Positions 1 through 11,560 of a DNA stretch of 64,000 nt are shown here, piece by piece. The notes under the pieces are model-generated. The model saw only the letters and a list, made by a program, of their open reading frames with translations. It was not told the origin of the DNA and ran no database searches. The stretch covers positions 11,411,501 through 11,475,500 of the forward strand of contig NC_056539.1 of the NCBI RefSeq assembly GCF_910596095.1, read 5' to 3'. Made by a program: the position numbers and the translations under genes. This DNA is from Thunnus maccoyii. Lineage: Eukaryota > Chordata > Actinopteri > Scombriformes > Scombridae. The number at the start of each line of letters is the position of its first letter. Positions within the stretch are counted from its first letter, which is position 1.

Positions 1-545
1 GGTGCTCAAAGGAGTTATATTTGTTGACAAATACATTAATACACACTTATATCTGCTTAAAACTACATTATAGTGTGTTATAAACCATTCATCATTCGTT
101 TATATATTGTTTATAAATGCTAAATATGGGGACTTGAAGTAAAGTGTCGCTGCAATAGTAATACAAGAACATAATTATTTATTACTCCACTTATTGAGCC
201 ACAGTATTCCTAGTTTTGCCCCTTACTGCAACAGAAACAATGGCTATTCAACCAGATGTAAGTCCATATCTCAGAAAATAAACCTGCTTCACATCTCAAA
301 TGCACCACTGCCTCAATACACTTTGATTATCATTACTATTTCCAAATGTGACATCAGATGAAAAGTCAAAGTGCATGGTTTCTTTAAATGGACATATTTC
401 ATTGAATAAAAAAGCTGGAGTTGCACTAATGTGGCTCACCACAGCTCTTTCACTTGATCAGTGCATCCCAATAAGCCATCTTAAATGGACTCGCTCCTAA
501 AACATTGTCATCCTAAAGGAGATGACAGAGCGGAAAGGAAAGAAA
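1..545. repeat. Left edge: dispersed-repeat fragment and protease 3' flank
   Basis: No gene is seen here. Bases 1-180 do not match the other flanks in the window and look like a fragment of a dispersed fish repeat. From about 181 to 545 the sequence matches about 6250-6605 and 35970-36330, which lie downstream of the two A-type protease genes. This suggests that another protease copy lies just left of the window, but no exon of it is visible. Confidence 0.55.
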
Positions 546-1105
546 GTCTTTATCTAATTTGCAGTTAAAGGAGATACTATGGTTTTGCGCGAGCTGTCAG
601 CACACACCCTTGTTGAGCCACACACAAAGCAAGCCATTATGTACTCTTATCAATGTCTGCTGATGTGTTGAATCCACTTTATGCAGTTCTCTTAAACCAT
701 CATTCAGGTGGAGATCAATGATTAGGAACCACTGTCTGTGTAGTCAGGGATGGCTTTGGGAGTAAATTTATCTTCATCATATGGTGAAATTGTGGACCCA
801 AGTATGCCTGATGTATCAATGAAAGGCTTGTGTTAGTCTGCAAATAGGCTTAACTGCTTCAGGTGTGCAACACTCCCCTCAGCCTGTGGCCTCCACCTCT
901 AGGCCCTCAACAATGAAAATGGTAAGGCTTTTTTAATTTCTAATAGTCCTGTGTCCATCTTATAAAGTGAGCCTTACCAAGAATGCACCACGCTAAGTGA
1001 ATCATGAACACAGTACAACATCAACATGACTGAAAAGTCTATCCCAGTCATCTCTGTTGCTTGATGAACACCTCAGTGTCCTATCAACTAAAACTATTTT
1101 TACAG

Positions 1106-1261
1106 GTTCAAGCAGACAATGTGAAGTCCCTCTATAAACGGAACCTGGAGCTGGACATTAAAAAAGAGTTGGAGATTAAAAAGCTCAAACTAGAAATTGA
1201 GCAACTGGAGTATGAGAAGGCGGTATTGCAGTCGATGGTACTTGAAAATGTTTTTGTTTAA
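1106..1261 (+). pseudogene. Harbinger Myb/SANT-like protein, last exon (coiled coil)
   Basis: An acceptor (TTTTACAG) precedes 1106 and the frame ends at TAA 1259-1261. The exon encodes about 51 residues that are very rich in Lys, Glu and Leu with heptad spacing, which is the C-terminal coiled coil of the NAIF1-like DNA-binding partner found in Harbinger elements. Earlier exons of this copy are missing or stopped, so it is a relic. Confidence 0.65.
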
Positions 1262-1388
1262 GCATGATTGACATTGTATGCTTTGACTTTTTTTCTTTTC
1301 CCAGCAAAGGCAGACATTTTAATGAATAAATAAGTGATTGGTTTATTCTTTTTTGTTGTTTTTGTTGTTGTTGTTGTTGTTACATTGT

Positions 1389-1730
1389 TTAGTGATGACC
1401 TGTCTGATGGCTGTACCAGTGGAGTGATCGAGGGCGATGGGGTCCACAACGTCGGGTGCCATTAATGGCTCTCTCTTTCCTTATAGTGGCAATGTTATGG
1501 AATAGCGCACATGCTGATGTTATTTGGCAAGCCTGCTTGGGAGAGACCCTCAGGCCACGGAGGCAGTTGAAACAGGACTTGATGACCCTGACAGTCAACT
1601 CTATCCTGACCCTGCATTTACCGAGGGCCACATTAAAACACCTTTGTAGTGGTGTCTGTGGGTCAGGATAAGGGGTCATCAAGTATCGTGTACATGCGTA
1701 TCCTCTGTCCCCCAGTAGAAGTCCTTTAAA
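1389..1730 (-). pseudogene. HARBI1-like transposase, C-terminal fragment
   Basis: Read on the - strand, this encodes LLLGDRGYACTRYLMTPYPD, then a segment with RVRIELTVRVIKSCFNCL and GLRVSPKQACQITSACALFH, ending near IATIRKER. These are hallmarks of the end of the DDE domain in PIF/Harbinger transposases (the LLGDxGY ... TPYPDP ... LHNIA order). The N-terminal half is absent here. Similar pieces lie at 32160-32530, 59314-59680 and 60401-60830. Confidence 0.75.
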
Positions 1731-2221
1731 ATGTTGTGTTAATAAAAGGAGAGGAAATTACTTGATCAGTGTCACAGTTAAACAAGCAATAGAATTAACT
1801 GTGTATATTTGCCATAACTTGCTCAAACCGATGACCCGGTGACGACCGAGCCAGGCCATCTAGCATCCAGACTTGTGAACATTAATTGGTGGTCACAAGT
1901 CATCTGCAACAGCATTTTAGGTTAATTTCACAATGAAAGCACTGAGACAAAGTTACCAGTGACAGCTTTTTAAAGGGAACCCATTTTGTTTATTAATGGT
2001 GACAAAGTACTGTAACAAATTTTGTGTTTTATGTGAATATTTCTGACAAATGTGCAAAGTCTACTGTGCAGCACTATTACACAGCCTTAGTGTAGCTGCA
2101 TTATATTCGGCCTCATAAGTTGCAATATTAGCACCGTATCTCTGTTCTGACATTATATTGTAAAGCTATTTCTTTGTTTGTGACAGTGTTAGTGTTATCA
2201 CAGAGAAAATCAGCAGTTGAC

Positions 2222-2573
2222 GTCAGGCTGCAGCTATAACGTCGTTCCTGTGGTTGCTTCCTCCTCCACACTCTGTTGTTTCTGATTCCACAGCGCGATA
2301 TTCAGCCTTGTATCATGAAACTAGTTTTCTTCCAAATATGATGATATTTTAAAGTATTTAGTAGAATGATATTTTAGTGTCTGCTTTTCCCTATTGCTAG
2401 ATGGAGTGTTTTGGGAGACCCACCTTTGAGAGGGGAACTCTGGGTGCAGGCAACATGGAGGGAGGTTAAACATTATTCATTTCCATATACTACCCACACT
2501 GTAACGATACAGTGCTGGTTGAAAATCAGCAAAGTGTCCCTTTAATACATCCATGGTCTACACTCTAGCAACT
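2222..2573. repeat. Dispersed repeat R, copy 1
   Basis: This stretch begins around GTCAGGCTGCAGCTATAACG and recurs near 8730-9027, 32545-32892, 38577-38871, in part at 60175-60250, and near 63250-63560. It carries no ORF of note and resembles a non-autonomous element. Its right end includes an uninterrupted CTCTAGCA, the empty target site for the hAT element found at 9036. Confidence 0.6.
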
Positions 2574-3688
2574 CCAGCCAAACTTGCATTTGTGTTTCCT
2601 TTGCAAAAACCTGTTGGTTATTCCTCATACTCAAATACTTTCTCTTTTAAAAGCAAAGCATACTGTTTGAAAATACAAACATTATAGCATAAATCTAAGC
2701 ACTGTGTTGCTTTTCTGTGTATGTTTTTCTATATAAACACTCAAACCATCCAAGGGTTATGTTAGAATGAATAAGATTTCATTAATTACAACAAGGGTAA
2801 TAACATAGATTACAATTTTATTTAGAATACTGTACTATAACACTAAGGCTAAGTAGTTCTACCCTGCAATACTTAAATAATGCTGTCTTTATATCCATAC
2901 TTTAAATCATCAGTACAAACTTGAAAACACATGAATGAATAGGCAATATAACAATAGTTCAGAAAAAAAGAAAAAACAAAACAGAAAAAACAGAGAAAAT
3001 AGAAACAAATCCTTCCCTCATCACAACTGATTTTATTACTGTAAAGGAACAGGGGCATGAAGAGGACGCCAGTGGCTTATGTTCAGGAAAAAGGTCTAAC
3101 AGTGGTTGGCACAGTAAAAGACTACAGAAATTTTACTTACTAACTGTTGCCTGTCTCACAATTCAGGCTTCAGGATTTGGTAGGGAATCATTTTATTTCA
3201 AAACCTTAAAGACTCATCAAAATATTACTTTACCGTAATGTGCAATAATTTAAATACAGTAATAAAAATAGAGTGTGTCGACTGATCTCTTATGAGTTTT
3301 TCTTTTTTTTGGCAGCTAAAAGGTCTAATTTCATGTTACTATAAGTTTCATGAACAACACTTTCAAACCACTGCTTGTTTACGCACTGTCTTATGACATG
3401 ATAACATTAGAATAATGTTTCCTTTGGGGCTCTGTGATCTCTAAGAGAGCCATGGCACTGAGCATGAAATGCTAATAGATCTTCAGTAAATCTGCAAGGC
3501 TGTGTGTGTCACATCAGAATCATCAATAAACCACACACACCATATGTAATTTATTAAACACTGAATACAGACTTTTGACTTGTTCCTTGAAAATCTAACC
3601 TTTGTGATAAGGGCCTCCTCCTCAAAACCACATTGTTTGCATATGCACACTACGCAAACGCTTCCTTCTTTCTCTAATACAGCAGAGC
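2574..3688. other. 5' flank of protease gene A1
   Basis: There is no coding sequence. Bases 2574-3145 are the unoccupied counterpart of 11561-12027 plus 21883-21981. At about 3035-3043 the motif TACTGTAAAG is the empty target of the second hAT. Bases 2941-3509 (569 bp) are present here but missing upstream of gene A2. The last 180 bases contain a CA-rich stretch and no obvious repeat. Confidence 0.6.
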
Positions 3689-3696
3689 ATTTAAAG
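3689..3696 (+). promoter_or_regulatory. Possible TATA-like box of gene A1
   Basis: ATTTAAAG lies 64-71 bases before the ATG at 3760 and is identical at 33441-33448 upstream of gene A2. Position and sequence fit a weak TATA element, but conservation means little because the units are recent duplicates. Confidence 0.25.
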
Positions 3697-3759
3697 ACTG
3701 AAATTGTCGGTGATGTGTGCCATTGATCTTCAGTAACTCAAGTGGACTGTGATCTCACC

Positions 3760-5272
3760 ATGAATATCCAGTATAAACTTGTTATACTGATACTTGCGCT
3801 GACTCTTGATGATCAAGGTAAGTTAAGCATAGTTTTTATAGCATTTTATAATGTACATACAGGGTATTATAGTAGCATTATAGTAACATGTATATATATG
3901 TTTATATTCATTTATTTATTTTCCTCTCCTAATTCATACAGTGGAAACTATTATTGGAGGTCATGAGGCTGTGCCACATAGCAGGCCCTACATGGCGCTT
4001 TTGGAGATGAAGACGCCAAGTGGTAAAACAAAACACTGTGGTGGCTTTCTTCTAAATGAGGATTTTGTGATGACTGCAGCCCACTGTCAAGCCAAGTAAG
4101 TTGAACAAACTTTATGTTTACCTACTGACATGGATGATTCTAGGAATTCTGGGTCCCCTGATAGAATTCCTCATCCCAAAAACAAAGACTCTCTTATTTG
4201 TCCCCACATGTATTAAGACTGCAGCAATACATGATATCTATGTAGTAAATATGCTCTGTGATGGCTTTGTGAATACAACATAAATTTAAGTCTCTTAATA
4301 TTTTCATATTGTGAATGCAAAGCCTTCACAGAAAAAAAACAAGTTTATTCTTAGATCATGTTTTGCATTTAATTTCATGTCATTTCAGGTCCTACACAGT
4401 CTTACTAGGAGTTCACATTTACGGAGAAAAAACTAATGGCATACAGGAGATACCTGTGGACCAAGTATTTCCACATAAGGACTTCAATCCAACTGACCTC
4501 ACAAATAACATAATGTTACTCAAGGTAAATCATAGATTAATGCCTTTAAAATGATTGCACTTTATAGCAAAAATGTTATTTTTGTTTATTTTTGGAATTT
4601 TAAATTTTTGTTTGTGATTATTTGCAAATGCTCTATTGAATGCATTTATCAAAAAGAGAACTTAAATAATGCATGCACATCCCTGAACAATAAATAATCA
4701 GATAATGTGTTAGTAACAGATAAAGTTTTGGAGAAATCTGAATTGATATTTTACCTTCATACTTGTTTTGTTTTTTGTTTTTATTTCTCCCTGTTCCACA
4801 AGTTGAGCTTCAAGGCACATTTCAGCAACACTGTGAAACCCATTGGTCTCGCAGGTCCAGGTGACGGCTCTCTGCCAAAATCATGTATAATCTTCGGCTG
4901 GGGCAAAACAAGCAGCGACTCAAAATATATGTCTCGTAGACTCATGGAAGCCAATGTAACAATAAGTGATGAAGAGCAGTGTGTTGTAGAAAACTCATAC
5001 TGCTCTCAGGGAGACTTTGGACCGGGTGTGGTACGTACATTTATAACATTTATAACATAACATGGACAAACAAACGTTGGTCAACAATGATACTTGATTC
5101 ACTGGTGTTGAGGAATCACTGCATCCTGTATATGTACTTCCAGGGAGACTCTGGTGGTCCACTGGTCTGTGAAGATGGAAAGGCATACGGGGTGGTGTCC
5201 TCCGCCTTCAATCCACATGGAGGTGGCCCAAAAATGTACAATTATGCCAAGATTCCTCACTATGGCTGCTGA
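3760..5272 (+). CDS. Granzyme / mast-cell-protease-like serine protease A1, probably inactive
   Basis: There are five exons: 3760-3817, 3942-4095, 4389-4524, 4803-5030 and 5144-5272. All introns are GT-AG, with phases 1, 2, 0 and 0 as in granzyme genes. The 234-residue product has a signal peptide (hydrophobic [10 protein letters not shown]), a mature start [16 protein letters not shown], a catalytic His in TAAHC (residue 67) and Ser in GDSGGP (residue 195). Six cysteines give the three-disulfide pattern of granzymes and chymases. Two defects stand out. The catalytic Asp is Asn in TNNIMLLK, where gene A2 has TND. A TGA at 5270-5272 replaces the Trp codon of A2 and removes the last 12 residues, which form the C-terminal helix in this fold. 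Splicing looks sound, so it may still be transcribed. It is either a pseudoprotease or an early pseudogene. The frame begins at ATG 3760; an upstream GTG at 3742 is not a plausible start. Confidence 0.85.
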
Positions 5273-6605
5273 ATCGATTCATTCATGAAATATTATGCAA
5301 AGCTCTAATACATGTTACATTCAATTGACCAAATCCAATTTGAATTTACAATAGACTACTTCATTTAAATTGTATAACACTGGAGAATTTCAAAATTGAT
5401 ATTTAAGTTGCTGTTATCATTGGCTGCATAGCAATGACACTGCCAAATATGCTTTGCACAGATTTAAAAATTCAAAATAGACTTTACTTCGATGTTTCTA
5501 AATCATGTCTGTTTCTAAATCAATGAAATTTTCTTTAGGCAAGTTGAACCAAAACTCTGAAAAAAAAAAAAAAAGATTTGGTCAGCTTATCTGACATGTT
5601 TTGGCTTTTTTAAGGCACAGCGGTTTTTCTGCTACAGAGGCTACGAAAATGTTTTGTCAATGAAATGTAGGATATTCCAGGCAAATTCCAGGTATTGCTA
5701 CAGTTAAAACCAGACATTTAAGTGTACACTCAATGCTGTTTTAGAGACGTCATATCTATTGATATTTAAACATAGTATGTCCTGTCTCTTAAATACAATG
5801 TTGCATGTAAGAAATACATTAATGCTCTGATCATCTTCTTTTAGACTAGATTAAATGAAAACAGACTCATTTTAGTTTGTTTTGTACTAAACAAACTTTT
5901 GCTTTCTCTGCATGTTCTCTTAGTATTTCTGTGCACTTTGCTTATTGAGCATCAATTAAATCAACAAAAAAGACAACACTGCCTCCTTGTGAACTGACTG
6001 TTTCGGCATTAAATAAAACTACTTTGTTTTATTACTCTTCCAAATGTAGACATTTTTAATTAATTGTATATAACTAGGAAGCTCACTTATGTTAAATATC
6101 ATTAACCTATTAGCTGACCAAACTATCATATCTGGGAAAATTTCAAAGTTGTATCTTAAGGAGGGACAGGAGTGATGCTGAAATGCAACTCAAATGTCTT
6201 TTGTTCGCTGTTTGACTTTGTCATTAATTTTCTGTTTTATTTAATTATTTATTACTCCACTTATTGAGCCACAGTATTGCTAGTTTTGCCCCTTACTGCA
6301 ACAGAAACGATGGCTATTCAACCAGATGTAAGTCCATATCTCAGAAAATAAACCTGCTTCACATCTCAAATGTACCACTGCCTCAATACACTTTGATTAT
6401 CATTACTATTTCCAAATGTGACATCAGATGAAAAGTCAAAGTGCATGGTTTCTTTAAATGGACATATTTCATTGAATAAAAAAACTGGAGTTGCACTAAT
6501 GTGGCTCACCACAGCTCTTTCACTTGATCAATGCATCTCAATAAGCCATCTTAAATGGACTCGCTCCTAAAACATTGTCATCCTAAAGGAGATGACAGAG
6601 CGGAA
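5273..6605. other. 3' flank of gene A1
   Basis: This is non-coding, AT-rich sequence covering the presumed 3' UTR and flank. It aligns along its length with 35049-36330 (gene A2), with 22824-23840 (copy B1) and loosely with 27372-27840 (copy C1). This shows that all protease copies arose by duplication of gene plus flank. I see no ORF. Confidence 0.6.
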
Positions 6606-7510
6606 AGGAAAGAAAGTCTTTATCTAATTTGCAGTTAAAGGAGATACTATGGTTTTGCGCAAGCTGTCAGCACACACCCTTGTTGAGCCACACACAAAGC
6701 AAGCCATTATGTACTCTTATCAATGTCTGCTGATGTGTTGAATCCACTTTATGCAGTTCTCTTAAACCATCATTCAGGTGGAGATCAATGATTAGGAACC
6801 ACTGTCTGTGTAGTCAGGGATGGCTTTGGGAGCAAATTTATCTTCATCATATGGTGAAATTGTGGACCCAAGTATGCCTGATGTATCAATGAAAGGCTTG
6901 TGGTAGTCTGCACATAGGCTTAACTGCTTGAGGTGTGCAACACTCCCCTCAGCCTGTGGCCTCCACCTCTAGGCCCTCAACAATGAAAATGGTAAGGCTT
7001 TTTTAATTTTTAGTAGTCCTGTGTCCATCTTATAAAGTGAGCCTTACCAAGAATGCACCACCCTACGTGAATCGTGAACACAGTACAACATCAACATGAC
7101 TGAAAAGTCTATCCCAGTCATCTCTGTTGCTTGATGAACACCTCAGTGTCCTATCAACTAAAACTATTTTTACAGGTTTGAGCAGACAATGTGAAGTCCC
7201 TCTATAAACAGAACCTGGAGCTGGACATTAAAAAACAGTTGGAGATTAAAAAGCTCAAACTAGAAATTGAGCAACTGGAGTATGAGAAGCAGGTATTGCA
7301 GTAAATGGTACTTTCCTTTTTTTTGTTTAAGCATGATTGACATTGTATACTTAGTAGTTAAACATGCAATAGAATTAACTGTGTATATTTGCCATAATTT
7401 GCTCAAATCGATGACCCGGTGATGACCGAGCCAGGTCATCTAGCATCCAGACTTGTGAACATTAATTGGTGGTCACAAGTCATCTGCAACTGCATTTTAG
7501 GTTAATTTCA
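6606..7510. mobile_element. PIF/Harbinger remnant M2
   Basis: This matches M1. It has the Myb-like late exon near 6776-6965, with stops, and the coiled-coil exon at 7176-7304, now opening with GTT TGA. The HARBI1 C-terminal exon is missing: the sequence passes from just after the coiled coil to the decayed upstream HARBI1 exon near 7385-7510. It sits directly downstream of gene A1, as M4 sits downstream of gene A2. Confidence 0.65.
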
Positions 7511-9027
7511 CAATGAAAACACTGAGACAAAGATACCAGTGAAGGCTTTTTAAAGGGAACCCATTGTGCTTTTCAATGGTGACAAAGTACTATAACAAAC
7601 TTTGTGCTGTATGTGAACATTTCTGACAAATATGCAAAGTCTATTGTGCAGCACTATTACACAGCTTTAGTGCAGCTGCATTATATTCGTCTTCATAAGT
7701 TGTAATATTAGCACCATATCCCTGTTCTGAAATTATATTGTAAAGCTATTTCTTTGTTTGTGTTAGTGTTATCACAGAGAAACTGTGAAATGGGCAAATC
7801 ATTCAATGAAGAAAGAGCTTCCACAGATTGTGTTCATTCTCACTGCCAGAATACCTTACTGAAGGGTTGTTTGTGGAATATCATCAACATGTGCAATGTG
7901 TGGTATATCTGAAATAAACAATGGAAAAAATATAATGAATGATAATCTCCAGGAAACTGCTTCCCTTTATGTACATGAGGGCATAGAATACATATGCTGG
8001 ATAATCCAAAATGAAGCAATAATGCCCTCTAGTGGCCAAACACACTAGGATGACACGTACCAGTTGAACCATCCACTACACAATCAATGGTAATAAATGG
8101 AGTTAAATGCCATATTATTATTTTTATTATTATTATATATAAATAAGTAGATAATAAGTAGTAGATGTAAGTAGTATCACAATGTTCAGGCTAGTATGAC
8201 ATATAGAGCAGTAACGATAACATAAATTAACATATCAATAAGAATGAACTAAAGACTTATAACAATATAGGGTAGCCAGATGCTTCTTCAACCTTGTGTA
8301 CGCAAAGCTACGAGATATGGACGTTGCCACATGTACAACAGATTAAACATATTTATCAACATAACACATGAATTATTTCCTTGCTTAGTCTGTACAAATG
8401 CTGAATACTGCCTTGTATCCTCCTGAACTAGCACAAACCCATGAAGCTACATATCATAGCATCATCCACCTGCTCTTGCTAACATTACCCTCTTTCAATC
8501 ACAGAGTGTCACAGAGAAGAATGCAGCTTACATGCTCGTAAACGCACACACATGTCCACAAACAAAGCGAACAGTAAGTCCATGGATGAAGGAAAGAACT
8601 CGGTACACAACTGGACTGAACATGTGCGGGTGTTTTCTTTGCGGATCTAGTCCGTATTCCCCGCCCCCTATTGTCAGTGATGTCACGGGTGAGCCCAAGT
8701 TGTAGCAGCAACAGGGGGTTTTGTACATCCACACTCTGTTGTCTCTGATTCCACAGTGCGATATTCAGCCTTGTATCATGAAATAAGTTTTCTTCCAAAT
8801 ATGATGATATTTTAAAGTATTTAGTAGAATGATATTTTAGTGTCTGCTTTTTTTTTTTTTGCTAGATGGAGTGTTTTGGGAGACCCACCTTTGAGAGGGG
8901 AACTCTGGGTGCAGGCAACATGGAAGGAGGTTAAACATTATTCATTTCCATATACTACCCATACTGTAAGGATACAGTGCTGGTTGAAAATCAGCAAAGT
9001 TTCCCTTTAATACATCCATGGTCTACA
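7511..9027. other. Gene-free stretch before hAT-1
   Basis: No gene is seen. It includes a sequence with a TGCCCTCTAGTGGCCA core (about 8019-8034), an AT-rich patch with short TTA/ATT repeats (about 8110-8150) and, from about 8730, a copy of dispersed repeat R. Open frames here are short and lack protein similarity that I recognise. Unit 2 has a matching stretch at 37,215-38,871 with an extra segment of about 100 bp near 37,560. Confidence 0.5.
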
Positions 9028-9035
9028 CTCTAGCA

Positions 9036-11552
9036 CAGGGGTGTCCAAACTACGGCCCGCGGGCCAACTACAGCCCGCCATCCATTTTTAATTGGCCCGT
9101 ATCAAAGTCTAAAAATGTAATGGACTACGGCCCACACATAATATTTGTGCTTAACTGTGTTGTACTTCTTAGTTAAAACACTAGGTGGAGCTACTGTCTT
9201 AAACAAGGCAGCGTCTCTTCAAAGCAAGCAATCAAAGAAAAAAAATGCTGAGGGTCACCAGAAATGGCGGACCCGAAGAGACGCAAGATTGCTAACGAGT
9301 GCAGAAAATTTCAGACTCGGTGGAAAAATGAATATTTTTTTGTAGAAAACAAGGGGAAGTGTGTTTGTTTGATTTGTAATGAGAGTGTTGCCGTGATGAA
9401 AGAGTACAATGTACGAAGGAATTATGAAACGAAACATCAGACCTTCACGTCCTACACTGGCGCTGAGTGGGAAGAGAAGGTGAAGCAAATGACAGCTAGC
9501 CTGCTAACGCAGCAACAGTTTTTTTTCCGTGCTAACAAAGCTCAAGAAAATGCAACAATAGCCAGTTATGAAGTAGCTCAACTCATTGCCCTACACGGGA
9601 AACCTTTCTCAGACGGTGATTTCATCTAACAGTGCCTCACTAAAGTCGTGGGAATAATGTGCCCGAAGAAAATGCAGGATTTCAACAATGTCAGCATGCC
9701 CAGAAATACAGTGAAGACTTGTCAAACAACTTAAAACAGCAAGTGTCACATAAAGCTTGTGTTTTCGATTTTTACTTGATTGCGTGTGATGAGAGCGCAG
9801 ATGCCACGGACACTGCACAGTTGAGAGTGCATGATACTTTGAGTGGATGATACTTTTTGCATTACGGAGGAACTGCTTGATCTTCGGAGTCTAAAGAGGA
9901 CAACAACTGGGAAGGACATTTTTGAAGCTGTCTCAGATGCAATTGACCAGGCTGGACTTCAATGGGACAAGCTGTGTGGAATTACAACGGATGGGGCTCC
10001 AGCAATGACAGGCGAGCGCAAAGGAATGGCATCTTTAGTATGCGCCAAGGTGCGGGAGAGCGGAGGTGAGGCTGTCAAAATGCACTGCATCATCCACCAA
10101 GAAGCCCTCTGTGCCAAGACAGTACAGCTTGGCGACGTGATGAACACAGTTGTGAAAACTGTCAACATAATTCGGGCACGAGGGCTTTACCACAGAGAAT
10201 TTCAGCATTCCTCTCTGATGTCGATGCTGAATACGGGGACCTACTCTACCAGTCTGAAGTGTATTGGCTCAGTCGCGGCTCCGTGCTGCAGCGGTTTTAT
10301 TCCCTGAGATCAAATATCGGCAAGTTTTTGAAAGAAAAGGGCAGACCTCTGCATGAGCTCAGTGACCCTTTATGGTTGGCAGACCTGGCTTTTTTAGTTT
10401 ATCTCACTGATCATCTCAACACCCTGAACAAGAGACTACAAGGCAAAGAGCAGCTGGTACCACAGCTGTATGCACACATGAAAGCATTCCGTGCGAAGCT
10501 CCGTCTCTCCGAGTCACAACTGCACAACTTTAATGTAGCGCACTTCCCAACACTGACTGAAATCAAATGCGCATTTCCAAATGCTAAGCTCTCTGCTAAA
10601 ATGGGAGAATATGTGTCTGTGATCACATCTCTCATTACAGAAGTCACTCAGCGCTTTCAAGATTTTTCTGTCATTGAGAAGGAAATCACACTGTTTGTGG
10701 CTCCGTTTTCGGTGGATGCAGAAGAAGTGGAGGAGAGTCTGCAATTAGAACTGATCGAAATGCAGTGTGATGATTCTCTGAAGAATCAACATCAGCTTCT
10801 CTCCCTACCTGACTTCTACCGGAGCTTGGAAAAGGCCAAGTTTCCTCTGATAAGATGCCACGCAAAACAAATGATGAGTCTGTTCGGCTCAACATACATC
10901 TGTGAGCAGACATTCTCGCTGTTAACGCTGATCAAAAGCAGATTGAGAACCAGAATGACCGACAGCCTTCTCCGTGACATCCTTCACATCTCAACCACCA
11001 AACTTACTCCTGACGTGCCAGCTCTCCTTCAGACCAAAGCGCAGCATCACTGCTCCCACTGAGCGCAACATTCTTCCCATTACAGGTGAGTCGAAAATAT
11101 ACACACAGTTTTCATGTGTTAATAAGCCCAATTACTTAATAAATTCAGTCAATTAAAGTTGATGATAATTTCTTAACAAACGTTAGTTGATGTTTTAATA
11201 AGCCCAATAATTTATTTGTGTAATAAGCTTGAAATATCCACATCCTCTATTTCTCTTCTTGTCTCTCCCTTCATACAGGACAATGAAGGGGGATCAGCAC
11301 CCTAAGAAACAATCTGAGGCTGTCACTGAGAGAATGACCTGCCAACCTTTTTATAAAAAATAAAATGAAAATCTACTAATGGAGAGCTGTGATGGAGGCT
11401 TTTTTTCTTCAAACATGTTCAGTTATCAAACGTAATTTACCTGCAGTAGTGCATTAGAAGTGAGGCAGTATACCTCACGTCTAGTGAGTGGCCCAGTCCT
11501 TTGTATATTTTTCTGTATGTGGCCCTCAAGAAAAAAAGTTTGGACACCCCTG
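9036..11552 (+). mobile_element. hAT-1 DNA transposon, unit 1 copy
   Basis: The element is complete in outline. It has perfect terminal inverted repeats of 16 bases (CAGGGGTGTCCAAACT) and 8-bp target duplications CTCTAGCA at 9028-9035 and 11553-11560. The empty site is preserved at about 2566-2573. It encodes a GTF2IRD2-like/Charlie-type hAT transposase on the + strand. The element is also present at the matching place in unit 2 (38880-41379), so insertion came before the unit duplication. A plausible 3' intron lies at 11086-11278 (GTGAG...CATACAG), with AATAAA at 11359-11364. Confidence 0.93.
9264..11062 (+). pseudogene. hAT-1 transposase (GTF2IRD2-like), unit 1 copy
   Basis: The start is ATG 9264 (MADPKRRKIANECRKF). 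A BED-type finger region follows with CLICNES and a downstream KH. The catalytic-domain landmarks are ACDESADATDTAQL, then GITTDGAPAMTG with the second Asp, then YWLSRGSVLQRF. The C-terminal dimerisation segment is FGSTYICEQTFSLLTLIKSR. The frame is broken. A stop after FSDGDFI (TAA 9627-9629) is shared with unit 2. Further frame changes lie between 9630 and 9843. A one-base loss near 10208 (TTTCAGCATT against TTTCAAGCATT in unit 2) shifts the frame before the YWLSRG block. It is not functional. Confidence 0.88.
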
Positions 11553-11560
11553 CTCTAGCA

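Larger units (their letters stand above)
546..1925. mobile_element. PIF/Harbinger remnant M1 (Myb-like gene end plus HARBI1 end)
   Basis: This is a partial Harbinger DNA transposon with its two convergent genes. On the + strand are late exons of the accessory Myb/SANT-like protein. One around 712-905 is interrupted by stops, and the last, at 1106-1261, encodes a charged coiled coil containing LEIKKLKLEIEQLEYEK. On the - strand is the C-terminal part of a HARBI1-type transposase (1389-1730), followed upstream in transcription by a decayed exon near 1800-1925. The same arrangement recurs near 31.6-32.5 kb and 58.7-59.7 kb. No terminal repeat is seen at this copy. Confidence 0.75.

Noticed and set aside
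241-272. An exon-like ATGGCTATTCAACCAGAT followed by GTAAGT, repeated at about 6310 and 36030.
   Set aside because: Only six codons precede the donor-like site, and no matching second exon was found.
4101-4283. A + strand frame within intron 2 of gene A1.
   Set aside because: It starts at the splice donor region and reads through intron sequence. Unit 2 does not keep it.
8499-8798. A 99-codon - strand frame and its unit 2 counterpart (38345-38782).
   Set aside because: It overlaps dispersed repeat R and has low-complexity Leu/Cys runs with no family match.
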